A stretch of 32,543 nt of DNA from Nitriliruptoraceae bacterium (GCA_003561535.1 PWWI01000247.1:1-32543); one strand, 5' to 3'. Counted from the first letter of the stretch, positions 16,629 through 24,856 are shown. The notes: a model not told the origin generated them from the sequence alone. Numbers and translations: made by a program.

Positions 16629-17656
16629 GCGAGGAGCGCGTGATCGGCCAGCCGGCCCTCGAGCCCGCCACCGCAGCGCCGGTGCTCGAGGCCCGCGACC
16701 TCGTCAAGCACTTCACGGCACGCCGCCGGTTGCTCGTGCCAGCGTTGGCACCGCTGCGGGCCGTGCAGGGTGTGTCGTTCCAGGTGCAGCGCGGCCAGGC
16801 ACTCGGGATCGTGGGTGAGAGCGGCTGCGGGAAGTCGACGCTCGCCAAGCTGGTCATGGGCCTGCATGAGCCGAGCTCGGGGACGGTGCTGCTGGACGGT
16901 CGCGATGTCTCCGAGATCCCCCGGACGGAGTTCGCGCGTCGGGTGCAGTTCGTGTTCCAGGATCCGTACTCGTCCCTCAACCCCCGCAAGACCGTGCGAC
17001 AGGCGCTGGATGCTCCGTTGCGACATCTCGCGGGGCTCGACGCTCCGGCACGTCGGGCTCGGACCGCGGAGCTGCTCGACCTCGTCGGGCTCCGGGCCGA
17101 GTTCGCGGACCGCTACCCGCACGAGTTCTCCGGCGGGCAGCGTCAACGGGTGGGCATCGCCCGTGCGCTCGCGAGCACGGCCGACGTGCTGCTGCTCGAC
17201 GAGCCGGTGTCGGCCCTGGACGTCTCGGTCCAGGCACAGGTGCTCAACCTGCTGCGGCAGCTGCAACAGGAGTTGAGTCTCACCTACGTGTTCATCGCCC
17301 ACGACCTCGCCGTCGTCGAGAACCTCTGCGACGAGGTCAGTGTGATGTACCTCGGTCGGATCGTCGAGCAGGCCCCCGCCGAGGTCCTGTTCGGCTCTCC
17401 GCGGCACCCCTACCCCCACACGCTGCTCTCGGCGATCCCGACGGGCGACCGATCGCAGCGACGGTTGCGGGTCGCAGCACCCGCCGGGGTGGACGGTCCC
17501 GCCGGCAGCGATGGGGGATGCGCCTTCGCTCCGCGTTGCTACCGCGTCGAGGAGCGATGCAACACCCACGTTCCACCGTTGTCCGCCGAACCCGCCGGCC
17601 ATCCGGTGGCCTGCCACTTCGCGGACGACACCGACCCTGAGGAGCATGCAGGATGA
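16625..17656 (+). CDS. ABC transporter ATP-binding protein (DppF/OppF type)
   Basis: Second nucleotide-binding subunit, 343 aa. It carries Walker A GESGCGKST, QFVFQDPYSSLNPR, signature FSGGQRQR, Walker B LLLDEPVSALD and switch His IAHDLAVV. The C-terminal four-Cys segment (CAFAPRC, RC, VAC) parallels that of its partner. The N-terminus has an unusual ~20-residue insertion (TARRRLLVPALAPLRAVQG) typical of OppF, where a linker separates the first strands. The start ATG overlaps the preceding stop (ATGA). The 26 track codons before it are shadow sequence. Confidence 0.92.
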   Translation: MSEERVIGQPALEPATAAPVLEARDLVKHFTARRRLLVPALAPLRAVQGVSFQVQRGQALGIVGESGCGKSTLAKLVMGLHEPSSGTVLLDGRDVSEIPRTEFARRVQFVFQDPYSSLNPRKTVRQALDAPLRHLAGLDAPARRARTAELLDLVGLRAEFADRYPHEFSGGQRQRVGIARALASTADVLLLDEPVSALDVSVQAQVLNLLRQLQQELSLTYVFIAHDLAVVENLCDEVSVMYLGRIVEQAPAEVLFGSPRHPYPHTLLSAIPTGDRSQRRLRVAAPAGVDGPAGSDGGCAFAPRCYRVEERCNTHVPPLSAEPAGHPVACHFADDTDPEEHAG

Positions 17657-18888
17657 ACATCGACACCGACCGCCTCCGCGCCGACCTCGAGGCCCTCGCG
17701 CGGTTCGGGGCGGACGACGACGGTGGCGTGAGCCGCCCGTCGTTCTCGCCCGCGGACCTCCAGGCCCGAGCCTGGCTGCAGGAACGGTGCGAGCGGGCCG
17801 GCCTGCACTACCGCGAGGACGTGGTCGGCAACGTCTTCATGCGGTTGGACGGTCCCGACGTCGCGCCGGTGTGGACCGGGTCGCACCTCGACTCGGTGCC
17901 CAACGGTGGTCGTCTGGATGGTGCCTTGGGGGTGGTCGCCGCCCTCGAGGTGGTCCGCAGCCTTCGTGAACAGCAGGTGACGCTCGCACGTCCTGTCGAG
18001 GCGGTGTCCTTCGCGGACGAGGAGGGCGGGTTCCTCGGCTTCCTGGGTTCGAGAGCCGTGGCGTCCGGCCTACGTCCTGCCGAGCTACGCGCGGTGGTGG
18101 GGCGCGACGGCCGCCGCCTGGTCGACGCGATGGAGCAGGTCGGTTTCGCGCCCGAGCAGGTCGAGGAGGCGCGCATCGACCCTTCATCGGTTCACGCGTT
18201 CGTCGAGATGCACATCGAGCAGGGGGTGGTCCTCGAGGACGCGGGGTTCGATGTTGGCGTGGTGAGCTCGATCGTCGGTGTGGGACGCTGCTCGGTGGAG
18301 TTCCGTGGACGACCCGACCACGCGGGCACGACGCCGATGCACCTCCGCCGTGATGCGATGCGAGGGGCGGCAGACCTGTTGGCGCAGGTTCCCGGGCTGC
18401 CGGGCGTCGTCGGGGCCCCCGATGCTGTGATCACCTGCGGCCGGCTCGACCTGCACCCGGACGCCTACAACATCGTGCCGGGGTGGGTGCGGTTGGGCTT
18501 CGACATCCGGCATCCAGATCGCACGATCATCGAAGCGCTTGAGCGCGAGGTGGCCGAACGTGCGGCTGATGCGGCCGAACTGCATCATCTCGAGGTGAAG
18601 CACGTCCCCGAGAGCCTGACCGACCCGACCCCGTTGGACGACCGGATCCGGCAGCTCACGCGCGATGCCGCCGACGAGGTGGGGGCGACCTGGCTGGACA
18701 TGCCGTCGGGGGCCGGACACGATTCGCAGGTGATCGCGCCCCTGGTGCCGACCGGCATGGTGTTCGTACCGAGCGTCGACGGCCGCAGCCATTCGCCGCT
18801 CGAGCGGACGTCGTGGGAGGACATCGCGGCCGGCACCTCGGTGCTCTACGGCGTCGTGCGCAGGCTGGCGACGGACGGGCGGACATGA
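17653..18888 (+). CDS. M20-family Zn-dependent amidohydrolase (N-carbamoyl-amino-acid hydrolase/allantoate amidohydrolase type)
   Basis: Enzymes of this family (AllC, HyuC, beta-ureidopropionase) hydrolyse ureido or carbamoyl groups to ammonia, CO2 and an amine. The 411-aa protein has every metal-site block: GSHLDSVPNGG (H78), DGALGV (D89), ADEEGGF (E123/E124) and EMHIEQG (H187). A dimerisation-domain segment RPDHAGTTPM and MPSGAGHDSQ near the C-terminus complete the signature. EMHIEQG and the HAGTTPM region separate it from M20 peptidases. It is coupled to the ATPase gene by an ATGA overlap, so its substrate is very likely what the transporter imports. Which ureide is involved (allantoate, N-carbamoyl amino acid, carbamoyl-beta-alanine) is not resolved. 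Confidence 0.88.
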   Translation: MNIDTDRLRADLEALARFGADDDGGVSRPSFSPADLQARAWLQERCERAGLHYREDVVGNVFMRLDGPDVAPVWTGSHLDSVPNGGRLDGALGVVAALEVVRSLREQQVTLARPVEAVSFADEEGGFLGFLGSRAVASGLRPAELRAVVGRDGRRLVDAMEQVGFAPEQVEEARIDPSSVHAFVEMHIEQGVVLEDAGFDVGVVSSIVGVGRCSVEFRGRPDHAGTTPMHLRRDAMRGAADLLAQVPGLPGVVGAPDAVITCGRLDLHPDAYNIVPGWVRLGFDIRHPDRTIIEALEREVAERAADAAELHHLEVKHVPESLTDPTPLDDRIRQLTRDAADEVGATWLDMPSGAGHDSQVIAPLVPTGMVFVPSVDGRSHSPLERTSWEDIAAGTSVLYGVVRRLATDGRT

Positions 18889-19568
18889 CGGACAAGCTGG
18901 ATCGGGGTGGGCTCGCCGCGGTCTACCCCCAAGGTCACTGGCCGCCGGTGGACCCGGCCCGTGCCGCCTTGCTTCTCATCGACCTGCAGCGGCTGTGCGT
19001 GGCGCCGGACCGAGGGATGTTCGCCAGCGCCGAGCAGCTCGGGATCGCGGAGCGGATGGCGCCGTACGGTCGCCGCCTGGAGGAGCTCGTGCTGCCGAAC
19101 GCGGCCGCACTGGCTGGGGCGTTCCGGGCCGCCGGGGCTCCTGTGATCTACACACGGATCCGGTCGTCGATCCCCGACGGATCCGATCGCTCCGGATGTC
19201 ACGTGCGGCTCGGGTTGCTCGTGCCCCCCGACCACCCGGACGGCGACATCGTCGCGGCCGTGGCGCCGGGACCGGACGACGTCGTGTTGTCGAAGACCAC
19301 GTCGGACGCCTTCATCGGGACGGGGCTCGAGCGGCTGCTCCGCAACGGTGCGGTCGAGCACCTCGTGGTGAGCGGCGTCCTGACCAACGAGTGCGTCTCG
19401 AGTACCGTGCGTCACGCCGCCGACATCGGGTTCACGGTCACCGCCGTGGAGGATGCCTGCGCCGGCATCGAGCACGACCTGCACGAAGCATCGATCCGGA
19501 TCCTGGGTCGCACCTACGCTCGCATCGCCACCACCGCCGAGCTGCTGCGGGAAGTCGGGGGATCATGA
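18885..19568 (+). CDS. Isochorismatase-fold cysteine hydrolase (amidase type)
   Basis: Cysteine hydrolase of the isochorismatase/nicotinamidase superfamily, which includes N-carbamoylsarcosine amidase, ureidoacrylate hydrolase and biuret hydrolase. The 227-aa protein has the full catalytic triad: D33 in LLLIDLQ, K137 in LSKTTSDAF and C170 in GVLTNECVSST, with the cis-peptide region just before the Cys. A ~20-residue N-terminal arm precedes the fold. The ATG overlaps the preceding stop (ATGA); the track's upstream start lies inside the M20 gene. Next to an M20 ureidohydrolase, an amidase acting on a carbamoyl intermediate is the most economical idea. Isochorismate itself is unlikely, as no siderophore genes are present. 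Confidence 0.87.
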   Translation: MTDKLDRGGLAAVYPQGHWPPVDPARAALLLIDLQRLCVAPDRGMFASAEQLGIAERMAPYGRRLEELVLPNAAALAGAFRAAGAPVIYTRIRSSIPDGSDRSGCHVRLGLLVPPDHPDGDIVAAVAPGPDDVVLSKTTSDAFIGTGLERLLRNGAVEHLVVSGVLTNECVSSTVRHAADIGFTVTAVEDACAGIEHDLHEASIRILGRTYARIATTAELLREVGGS

Positions 19569-20488
19569 GGGAGGAGACGGGCGTCAACGGACTCGCGCGC
19601 AGGATCCGTGAGTCCTACGGGCAGTTCACGCCCGCGGAGTCCCAGATCGCGGATCTGCTGCTTGCGTCGCCCGAGCTGATGCTCGGCTTCACCGCCACCG
19701 AGCTGGCGGCTCGAGCCGGGGTCTCCAAGCCGACGGTGACGCGGTTCGTCGGGCGGCTCGGTCTGTCGAGCTTCCAGGAGTTCCGAGAGCGAGCCCGCAG
19801 CAACCACGTGCCCGAGCCGGGTTCACCACTCGATCTGCTGGCCAGGGCCCTCGACGTCACCGGCGGAGACCTCGGGGTGCTCGTCACCGAGTCGCTGCGG
19901 CGGGACATCGACAACCTCGAACGCACCTACCTCGGTCTGGATTCGGAGCAGCTCGATGTCCTCGTCGATCTGCTGGTGGACGCCCCACGGGTGGCCTTCG
20001 CGGACTTCCGCAAGCAGTACGCGCTGGCGTACTACGCGGGCACGCTGTTCAACTCGATACGCCCGGACGTCCGCGTCCTGCCGGCACCCGGGACCTCGGC
20101 CGAGGATGGGCTGCTCGATCTCGGCGCAGGCGACCTGGCCGTGCTGTTCCCGTTCCGTCGCGCCCAACGTGATCATGAGATCACCGCGCGCGCGGTGGTT
20201 GATCGCGGCGCGACACTGGTGTCGATCGGTGATCGTCACCCGAACCATGCGGACGCGCTCGCGACGATCCACCTCGTCTGCGAGAGCGGGGGGGTCGGGT
20301 TGTTCGACAGCCTGGTCGCGCCGATGAGCATCATCAACCTGCTCTTCACGGCGACCGCCAACCGCCTCGGAGAGCCGGCCCAGGAGCGCTTGGCCGATCT
20401 CGAACGGCAGCACCGGACCTTCGGCACGTTCGTCCGCGAGTCATCCGGTCGTTCGGCCTCCGGGCGCGAGGCGATGTGGCTGCAGTGA
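19565..20488 (+). CDS. MurR/RpiR family transcriptional regulator
   Basis: Likely local regulator of the ABC/hydrolase operon. The 307-aa protein has an N-terminal RpiR helix-turn-helix (about residues 1-77), with LTPAESQIAD-like start and the recognition helix GVSKPTVTRFVGRLGLSSFQEF. A SIS sugar-isomerase-type effector domain (about 115-250) follows, beginning RRDIDNLERTY. Its LFPFRR and SIGDRHPNHA stretches are where SIS proteins bind ligand. The C-terminal tail is short. It is translated from an ATGA overlap with the hydrolase gene. RpiR regulators respond to sugar phosphates in many cases, but others control ureide or amino-acid breakdown. The inverted repeat at 12022-12042 is a natural target to test. 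Confidence 0.88.
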   Translation: MREETGVNGLARRIRESYGQFTPAESQIADLLLASPELMLGFTATELAARAGVSKPTVTRFVGRLGLSSFQEFRERARSNHVPEPGSPLDLLARALDVTGGDLGVLVTESLRRDIDNLERTYLGLDSEQLDVLVDLLVDAPRVAFADFRKQYALAYYAGTLFNSIRPDVRVLPAPGTSAEDGLLDLGAGDLAVLFPFRRAQRDHEITARAVVDRGATLVSIGDRHPNHADALATIHLVCESGGVGLFDSLVAPMSIINLLFTATANRLGEPAQERLADLERQHRTFGTFVRESSGRSASGREAMWLQ

Positions 20489-20530
20489 CGCGCCGTGGGC
20501 CGCGAGACCACCGGGGGGCAGCGCATCACC

Positions 20531-21490
20531 TCAGCCGATGATCGCACCGACGGTGAGGCGCGCCAGGACCAGTGACGCCACCACCATCGCCAGCGCCAGG
20601 CCGAAGACGGCGTTGCGCCGCGTGGCCGCCTGTTCGCGGTCGACCATCAGCAGCCTGCCCGCCACCACCCCGGCGAGGAGCCCCCCCAGGTGGCCTCCGA
20701 CGGAGATGCTCGGGATGAGGAAGGTCAGCACGAGGTTCAGGGCGACCAGGGTCCCGATCGTGGTCTGCCAGGGGTTCACCCCCCGGGCACGCAGCACGAC
20801 CATGGCCGCGCCCATCAGACCGAACACCGCCCCCGAGGCGCCGATCGTGAGCTGGAGCGGGTTGCCGCCGAGGATGCGGCCGACCAGCTCGATGCCGCTG
20901 ATGCCGGCCAGGGTCGAGACCCACGACACCAGCACCACGCCCAGGCTCCCACCGAACAGTCCGGCGGTGTACAGCGCCACGTAACGGCCCCGTCCCAGCA
21001 GCGGCTCGAGGAGGTGGCCGAGCTGCCACAGCAGGAGGCCGTTGAAGCCGACGTGCATGAGGTTGGCGTGCAGGAAGCCGCTGGTGAGCAGCAGCCAGGG
21101 TTCCCCGATCGTCTGGGCGAGCTGCGATGGCTGGTACCAGCCCGCCAGGCTGGCCAGGACGGCCACGCCCGACGGCGTGAGCACGATGGGCCGCAGGCCG
21201 AAGGTGGCGGTGACCGCGGGGACGACCGAGGTGACCAGGAACAGCACGGCGATGACCCCGACCAGCACCCGCGTGACCGGCGCATGCTGGACGACGTCGA
21301 CCATGCGGCGCACCGGTTGGCCGCCCTGGGCGCAGCGGGGGCACTGGTAGCCGACCGGCGCCTCGATGGCGTCCTCACCGCAGACCGGCTGCTCGCAGCG
21401 CGAGCAGCGCAGCAGGGCGGGACGGCCAGGGTGCAGGTAGCAGGCCGGGCGGTCCGTGGTGCCGCCGCCGTCCGCCGCGTCCTGGCTCAC
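20531..21490 (-). CDS. Rhomboid family intramembrane serine protease with N-terminal zinc-binding domain
   Basis: Rhomboids cleave substrates inside the membrane. In this 319-aa protein the catalytic Ser is S219 in GASGAVFG and the catalytic His is H267 in GGHLGG. HANLMHVGFN (residues 141-150) supplies the conserved helix-2 His/Asn. About seven helices span residues 75-315. Before them, residues 15-55 form a B-box-like zinc module (C17, H20, C29, C32, C37, C50, C53), a fusion seen in several actinobacterial rhomboids. The start is set at GTG 21490, with GAGGTGG about 4 nt upstream; the track's 33 extra codons are Arg/Pro-rich. It is convergent with the RpiR gene. The diguanylate cyclase lies downstream of another gap on the same strand but is transcribed toward this gene, 112 bp away. 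Confidence 0.9.
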   Translation of the reverse strand: MSQDAADGGGTTDRPACYLHPGRPALLRCSRCEQPVCGEDAIEAPVGYQCPRCAQGGQPVRRMVDVVQHAPVTRVLVGVIAVLFLVTSVVPAVTATFGLRPIVLTPSGVAVLASLAGWYQPSQLAQTIGEPWLLLTSGFLHANLMHVGFNGLLLWQLGHLLEPLLGRGRYVALYTAGLFGGSLGVVLVSWVSTLAGISGIELVGRILGGNPLQLTIGASGAVFGLMGAAMVVLRARGVNPWQTTIGTLVALNLVLTFLIPSISVGGHLGGLLAGVVAGRLLMVDREQAATRRNAVFGLALAMVVASLVLARLTVGAIIG

Positions 21491-21602
21491 CGTCCACCTC
21501 GCCGTCTCGGTCCCCGGTCGCGACCGCGGGGCCGCCTGCGTGGCGACGATACCGGTCCGAGCTGGCGGTCTCCGGCCGCCCCGGAGCACATGGGCGGTGG
21601 GG

Positions 21603-23405
21603 TCAGGTCGCGAACAGCACGGGCGGTGCAGGCTCCCCGTGCGCGAGTTTGCGGTGCTCCTTCACGGTGTACATCGCGGCGTCGGCCCGGGCGAGGAGCG
21701 TGTCCGTGGTGTCCTGTGAGCGGGCCATCGCGGCGCCGATCGACACCTCGACCCGGACCGTGGCGGCCTCCAGCGCGATCGGCTGGGCGACCACCCACGC
21801 GGCACGCTCGCCGAGGTGCTGGAGCGTCGTGGGGTCGCAGGGGGACAGCAGGATGCAGAACTCGTCCCCGGCCAGCCGACACACCAGATCCGTGTCCCGC
21901 ACGGTGGTCTGGAGTCGGCGGGCGACGGTGACCAGGACCTGGTCGCCGATCCCGTGCCCGAAGGAGTCGTTGACGGGCTTGAACGCGTCGAGATCCAGGA
22001 ACAGCACCCCGACCGCGGCGCCGGCCGCCCGGCGCTCCTCGATCTCCTGGTACAGCCGCGATCGGTTCGCCAGCCCCGTGAGGAGATCGTGACTCGCGCG
22101 GTACTCGAGGTAGGCCTCCCGCCGCTTGCGGTCGGTGACGTCCCGCGCCATCCCGTACACGCCCACCACTCGGCCGTCCACCACGATCGGCAGCAGGTCG
22201 AAATCGGCATGGCTGGTGGTGCCGTCGGGGGGGGTCAGCAGCACCTCGAGGCCCTGGGCCGTCCCCGAGAGCGCCGCACCGATCGCGACCCGGGCCTCGT
22301 CACGGTAGGAGGTCTCGATGAGCCCGAGCACGGAGGAGCCGACCAGCTCCTCCCGGCGCCGGAGGAACAGCTCGATCCCCGCGGGGTTGATGTCGACGAT
22401 GCTGCCGTCCACGTCGAGCCCGAACACCGCGTCGAGGTTGCGGGAGAACAGCGCGCGGTAGCGCTGCTCGGAGACCGAGCGTTCGTGCTCGGCGGCCCGG
22501 CGGGCGGTCACGTCCCGCGCCACCACGTAGCTCAGCTGGTCGGTCGGCTCGCGGCGCACGCTGAGCTCCAACCACACGGTGGAGCCGTCCCCGTGCCGCA
22601 GGGCGTGCTGCTCCGGCTCGCCCGTGCTCGGACGCGAGCCGGCGAGCGACCGCTCGTCCTCGCCGACCACCAGCGAGGCCCAGGTCCGACCGATCAGGTC
22701 GGTCGGCGAGATCCCCAGCAGCCGTTCGGCAGCTGCGTTGGCCGATCGGATGCGGTCGTGGTCATCGACCGTGAGGATCAGCTCAGGCGACAGCTCCAGC
22801 GCGTGCTGGGCCCGTTGCTGGGCGCGGTCGAGTTGGCGCACCACGGCCCCGACCAGCAGCGAGACGAGCAGGACCGAGACCACCTGGGACACCAGGTGCT
22901 GCGGCGGTGGGAGCCCGTCCAGGGCGGCCCCGTACGTCGTCACCAGCCAGGCGCCGGCCACCCCGCCACCGAGCAGGCCACCCACCAGGCCCCCGACGAC
23001 CTGCCAGCGCAGCGCACCCTGCAGCGCGAGGAGGGGGGTCAGGGCGACCACGGGGTCGGTCGGATCCTGGGACACCGCCATCAGGATGAGCACGGTCGCG
23101 AAGGCATCCAGGCTGAAGCTCGTGAGCCCCGCGGCCGTGAGCCCCCGCGGGGTCGCCGGTCGGCGCAGCAGCCGCTCGGTCACCAGCACGTTGACGACCA
23201 TGAGCCCTGAGACGATCCAGAGCCGCCCGCCGGGCCCACCCGTCAGCGTCACCGTCAGGCCGAGGCACAACAGGACCACCGCGTAGCGGATCTGCTGGAT
23301 CAGCCGTTCCGTGCGGTGGCGTTGCTCCAGCGGGCGCGGCACCGATGCCCCGTGGTGCGCCCATGCAGCGGCCAACCGGTGGGTCGGTCGTGGTCGGGTG
23401 GCCAT
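21603..23405 (-). CDS. Membrane-bound diguanylate cyclase with PAS-PAS-GGDEF domains
   Basis: Makes the second messenger c-di-GMP from GTP. The 600-aa protein has about six N-terminal membrane helices (residues ~35-205), then PAS 1 (SPELILTVDDHDRIRSANAAAE) and PAS 2 (LDAVFGLDVDGSIVDINPAG). A GGDEF domain opens with HDLLTGLANRSRLY. The metal Asp lies in LFLDLDAFKPVND, and the active-site motif is AGDEF (near residue 510), a common active variant. The product-inhibition I-site RxxD is present five residues upstream (RDTD). No EAL domain follows. The start is placed at ATG 23405; the track starts at a TTG 16 codons earlier, without a better ribosome site. It is divergent from the M42 gene, sharing a 134-bp promoter region. 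Confidence 0.9.
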   Translation of the reverse strand: MATRPRPTHRLAAAWAHHGASVPRPLEQRHRTERLIQQIRYAVVLLCLGLTVTLTGGPGGRLWIVSGLMVVNVLVTERLLRRPATPRGLTAAGLTSFSLDAFATVLILMAVSQDPTDPVVALTPLLALQGALRWQVVGGLVGGLLGGGVAGAWLVTTYGAALDGLPPPQHLVSQVVSVLLVSLLVGAVVRQLDRAQQRAQHALELSPELILTVDDHDRIRSANAAAERLLGISPTDLIGRTWASLVVGEDERSLAGSRPSTGEPEQHALRHGDGSTVWLELSVRREPTDQLSYVVARDVTARRAAEHERSVSEQRYRALFSRNLDAVFGLDVDGSIVDINPAGIELFLRRREELVGSSVLGLIETSYRDEARVAIGAALSGTAQGLEVLLTPPDGTTSHADFDLLPIVVDGRVVGVYGMARDVTDRKRREAYLEYRASHDLLTGLANRSRLYQEIEERRAAGAAVGVLFLDLDAFKPVNDSFGHGIGDQVLVTVARRLQTTVRDTDLVCRLAGDEFCILLSPCDPTTLQHLGERAAWVVAQPIALEAATVRVEVSIGAAMARSQDTTDTLLARADAAMYTVKEHRKLAHGEPAPPVLFAT

Positions 23406-23445
23406 GGCAGGGCTGTCGGCGTCCTCGGCGCCGGTCTGAAGCTCA

Positions 23446-23488
23446 GATCGCAACGATGTGGCCGCGAGGTGGTCGTTCGGTTGCGATC
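23446..23488. promoter_or_regulatory. Inverted repeat in the divergent diguanylate cyclase/M42 promoter region
   Basis: GATCGCAAC (23446-23454) and GTTGCGATC (23480-23488) are perfect 9-bp arms, 25 bp apart, in the middle of the 134-bp divergent gap. They could be a shared operator. Arms of this length at this spacing occur several times by chance in 32 kb, so the location is the main argument. Confidence 0.3.
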
Positions 23489-23526
23489 CGGGAGTGGGGT
23501 CGTCGCGCCGACCGCGGCGTGGCCGC

Positions 23527-23532
23527 TAGCGT
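23527..23532 (+). promoter_or_regulatory. Candidate -10 (TAGCGT) giving a leaderless M42 transcript
   Basis: TAGCGT ends 7 bp before the ATG of the M42 gene, and no ribosome site is visible. A start of transcription at or next to the A of ATG would give a leaderless message, which is common in actinobacteria. Confidence 0.38.
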
Positions 23533-23539
23533 CCGGTCC

Positions 23540-24829
23540 ATGACCCCACCACCACCCGCCCTCAACCTGGATATCGACACCGCCTGGATGCAGCAGGTGC
23601 TGCTCGAGTTGCTCCGTATCCCCAGCCCCACGGGGCGCACCGACGTGATCATGCAGCACGTGGGTGAGCGGTTGCAGGAGATCGGGCTCGAGTTCGAGCT
23701 GACCCGGCGGGGCGCGTTGATCGCCCGCCTCGAGGGCGCCGACCCCGGGGTGCCGCTGGACCGTGCCGTGGTGGTGCACACCGACACGATCGGATGCATG
23801 GTCACCCACCTGAAGGACAACGGCCGCCTCCAGGTGACCCAGGTCGGCACCCACAGCTCCCGGTTCTCCGAGGGCACCCGGGTCAGCATCTTCACCGACG
23901 ATCCCGACTGCACCTACTCGGGGACGATCCTGCCCACCAAGGCCTCGGGTCACGCCTTCGGGGACGAGATCGACACCCACCCCCACGGTTGGGAGCACGT
24001 GGAGGTCCGCGTCGACGAGCGGGTGCACAGCGCGGGGGACCTGCGCGACCTCGGCATCCAGGTCGGCGACTTCGTGGCCCAGACCGCCTACCCGGTCATC
24101 ACCCGGTCGGGGTTCGTCCCCTCCCGCCACCTCGACGACAAGGCCGGGGTGGCCGCGGTGCTCGCGGCGTTCAAGGCCGTGGTCGACAGCCAGGCCCACC
24201 TGGAGGTCGGCGCCCACCTGCTGATCACCATCTCCGAGGAGGGGGGTCACGGCGCCTCCAGCGGGCTGTCCCGTGACGTGGCGGAGATGGTCTCGGTCGA
24301 CTCCGCCGTGGTGGCACCTGGTCAGCACTCCACCGAGACCGGGGTCAGCATCGCCATGCAGGACATGTCCGGGCCCTTCGACTACCACCTGACCCGTCGG
24401 CTGCACGCGCTGGGGCGGGCCCACGGCATCGAGGTCAACCGGGACGTGTTCCGCTACTACCGCTCCGACGTGGCCGCGGCCATCGAGGCCGGCGCGGAGA
24501 CCCGAGCCGCGTTGATGGGGTTCGGCGTGGACGCCACCCATGGCCACGAGCGCACCCACCTCGACGCGATCGTCGCCACCGCTCGGCTCGTGTCGCTGTA
24601 CCTCCAGACCCCGCTGACCTTCGGGCGCTGGGACGAGCGCCCGACCGGGCCGCTGGAGCGGTTCCCCTCCTCGGCCGTGCAGCCCGTTCGGCACGAACCG
24701 GAGCTCGATCCCGAGGCGGAGGAGCTGGTGGAGAACGAGCCCTTCCCGGAGTTGGAGACCGAGCTCGGCGGTCCCCACCCGTCACCCCGTCGTGGGGGCC
24801 CACCCCACGGGGTCGCGGGCCCGGACTGA
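23540..24829 (+). CDS. NAGGN-associated M42 family hydrolase (third member of the NAGGN trio)
   Basis: Dinuclear-metal aminopeptidase-like hydrolase of the M42 subfamily that usually sits beside the two NAGGN genes; it may trim or recycle the osmolyte or its precursors. Metal-site residues are visible: VVVHTDTIG (H80, D82), SRHLDDKAG (D199/D200), ISEEGGHGAS (E233/E234), VSVDSAVVAPGQ (D254) and DATHGHERTH (H334/H340). Subfamily traits recalled from other members are the RRGALIARLEG start, TILPTKASGHAFGDEIDTHP and FRYYRSD. The 429-aa protein is longer than usual: after the fold ends near residue 361, a ~68-residue acidic, Pro-rich tail follows. ATG 23540 is the first start consistent with the family N-terminus; the 65 track codons before it overlap the divergent gene. 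It is about 11.7 kb from asnO/ngs. Confidence 0.85.
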   Translation: MTPPPPALNLDIDTAWMQQVLLELLRIPSPTGRTDVIMQHVGERLQEIGLEFELTRRGALIARLEGADPGVPLDRAVVVHTDTIGCMVTHLKDNGRLQVTQVGTHSSRFSEGTRVSIFTDDPDCTYSGTILPTKASGHAFGDEIDTHPHGWEHVEVRVDERVHSAGDLRDLGIQVGDFVAQTAYPVITRSGFVPSRHLDDKAGVAAVLAAFKAVVDSQAHLEVGAHLLITISEEGGHGASSGLSRDVAEMVSVDSAVVAPGQHSTETGVSIAMQDMSGPFDYHLTRRLHALGRAHGIEVNRDVFRYYRSDVAAAIEAGAETRAALMGFGVDATHGHERTHLDAIVATARLVSLYLQTPLTFGRWDERPTGPLERFPSSAVQPVRHEPELDPEAEELVENEPFPELETELGGPHPSPRRGGPPHGVAGPD

Positions 24830-24856
24830 GCTCCGATCCCAGCCGGGGCCGGCGCA

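Noticed and set aside
18885-19568. Isochorismatase in siderophore synthesis
   Set aside because: The fold covers many amidases; the gene is coupled to an M20 ureidohydrolase and an importer, with no enterobactin-type genes nearby.
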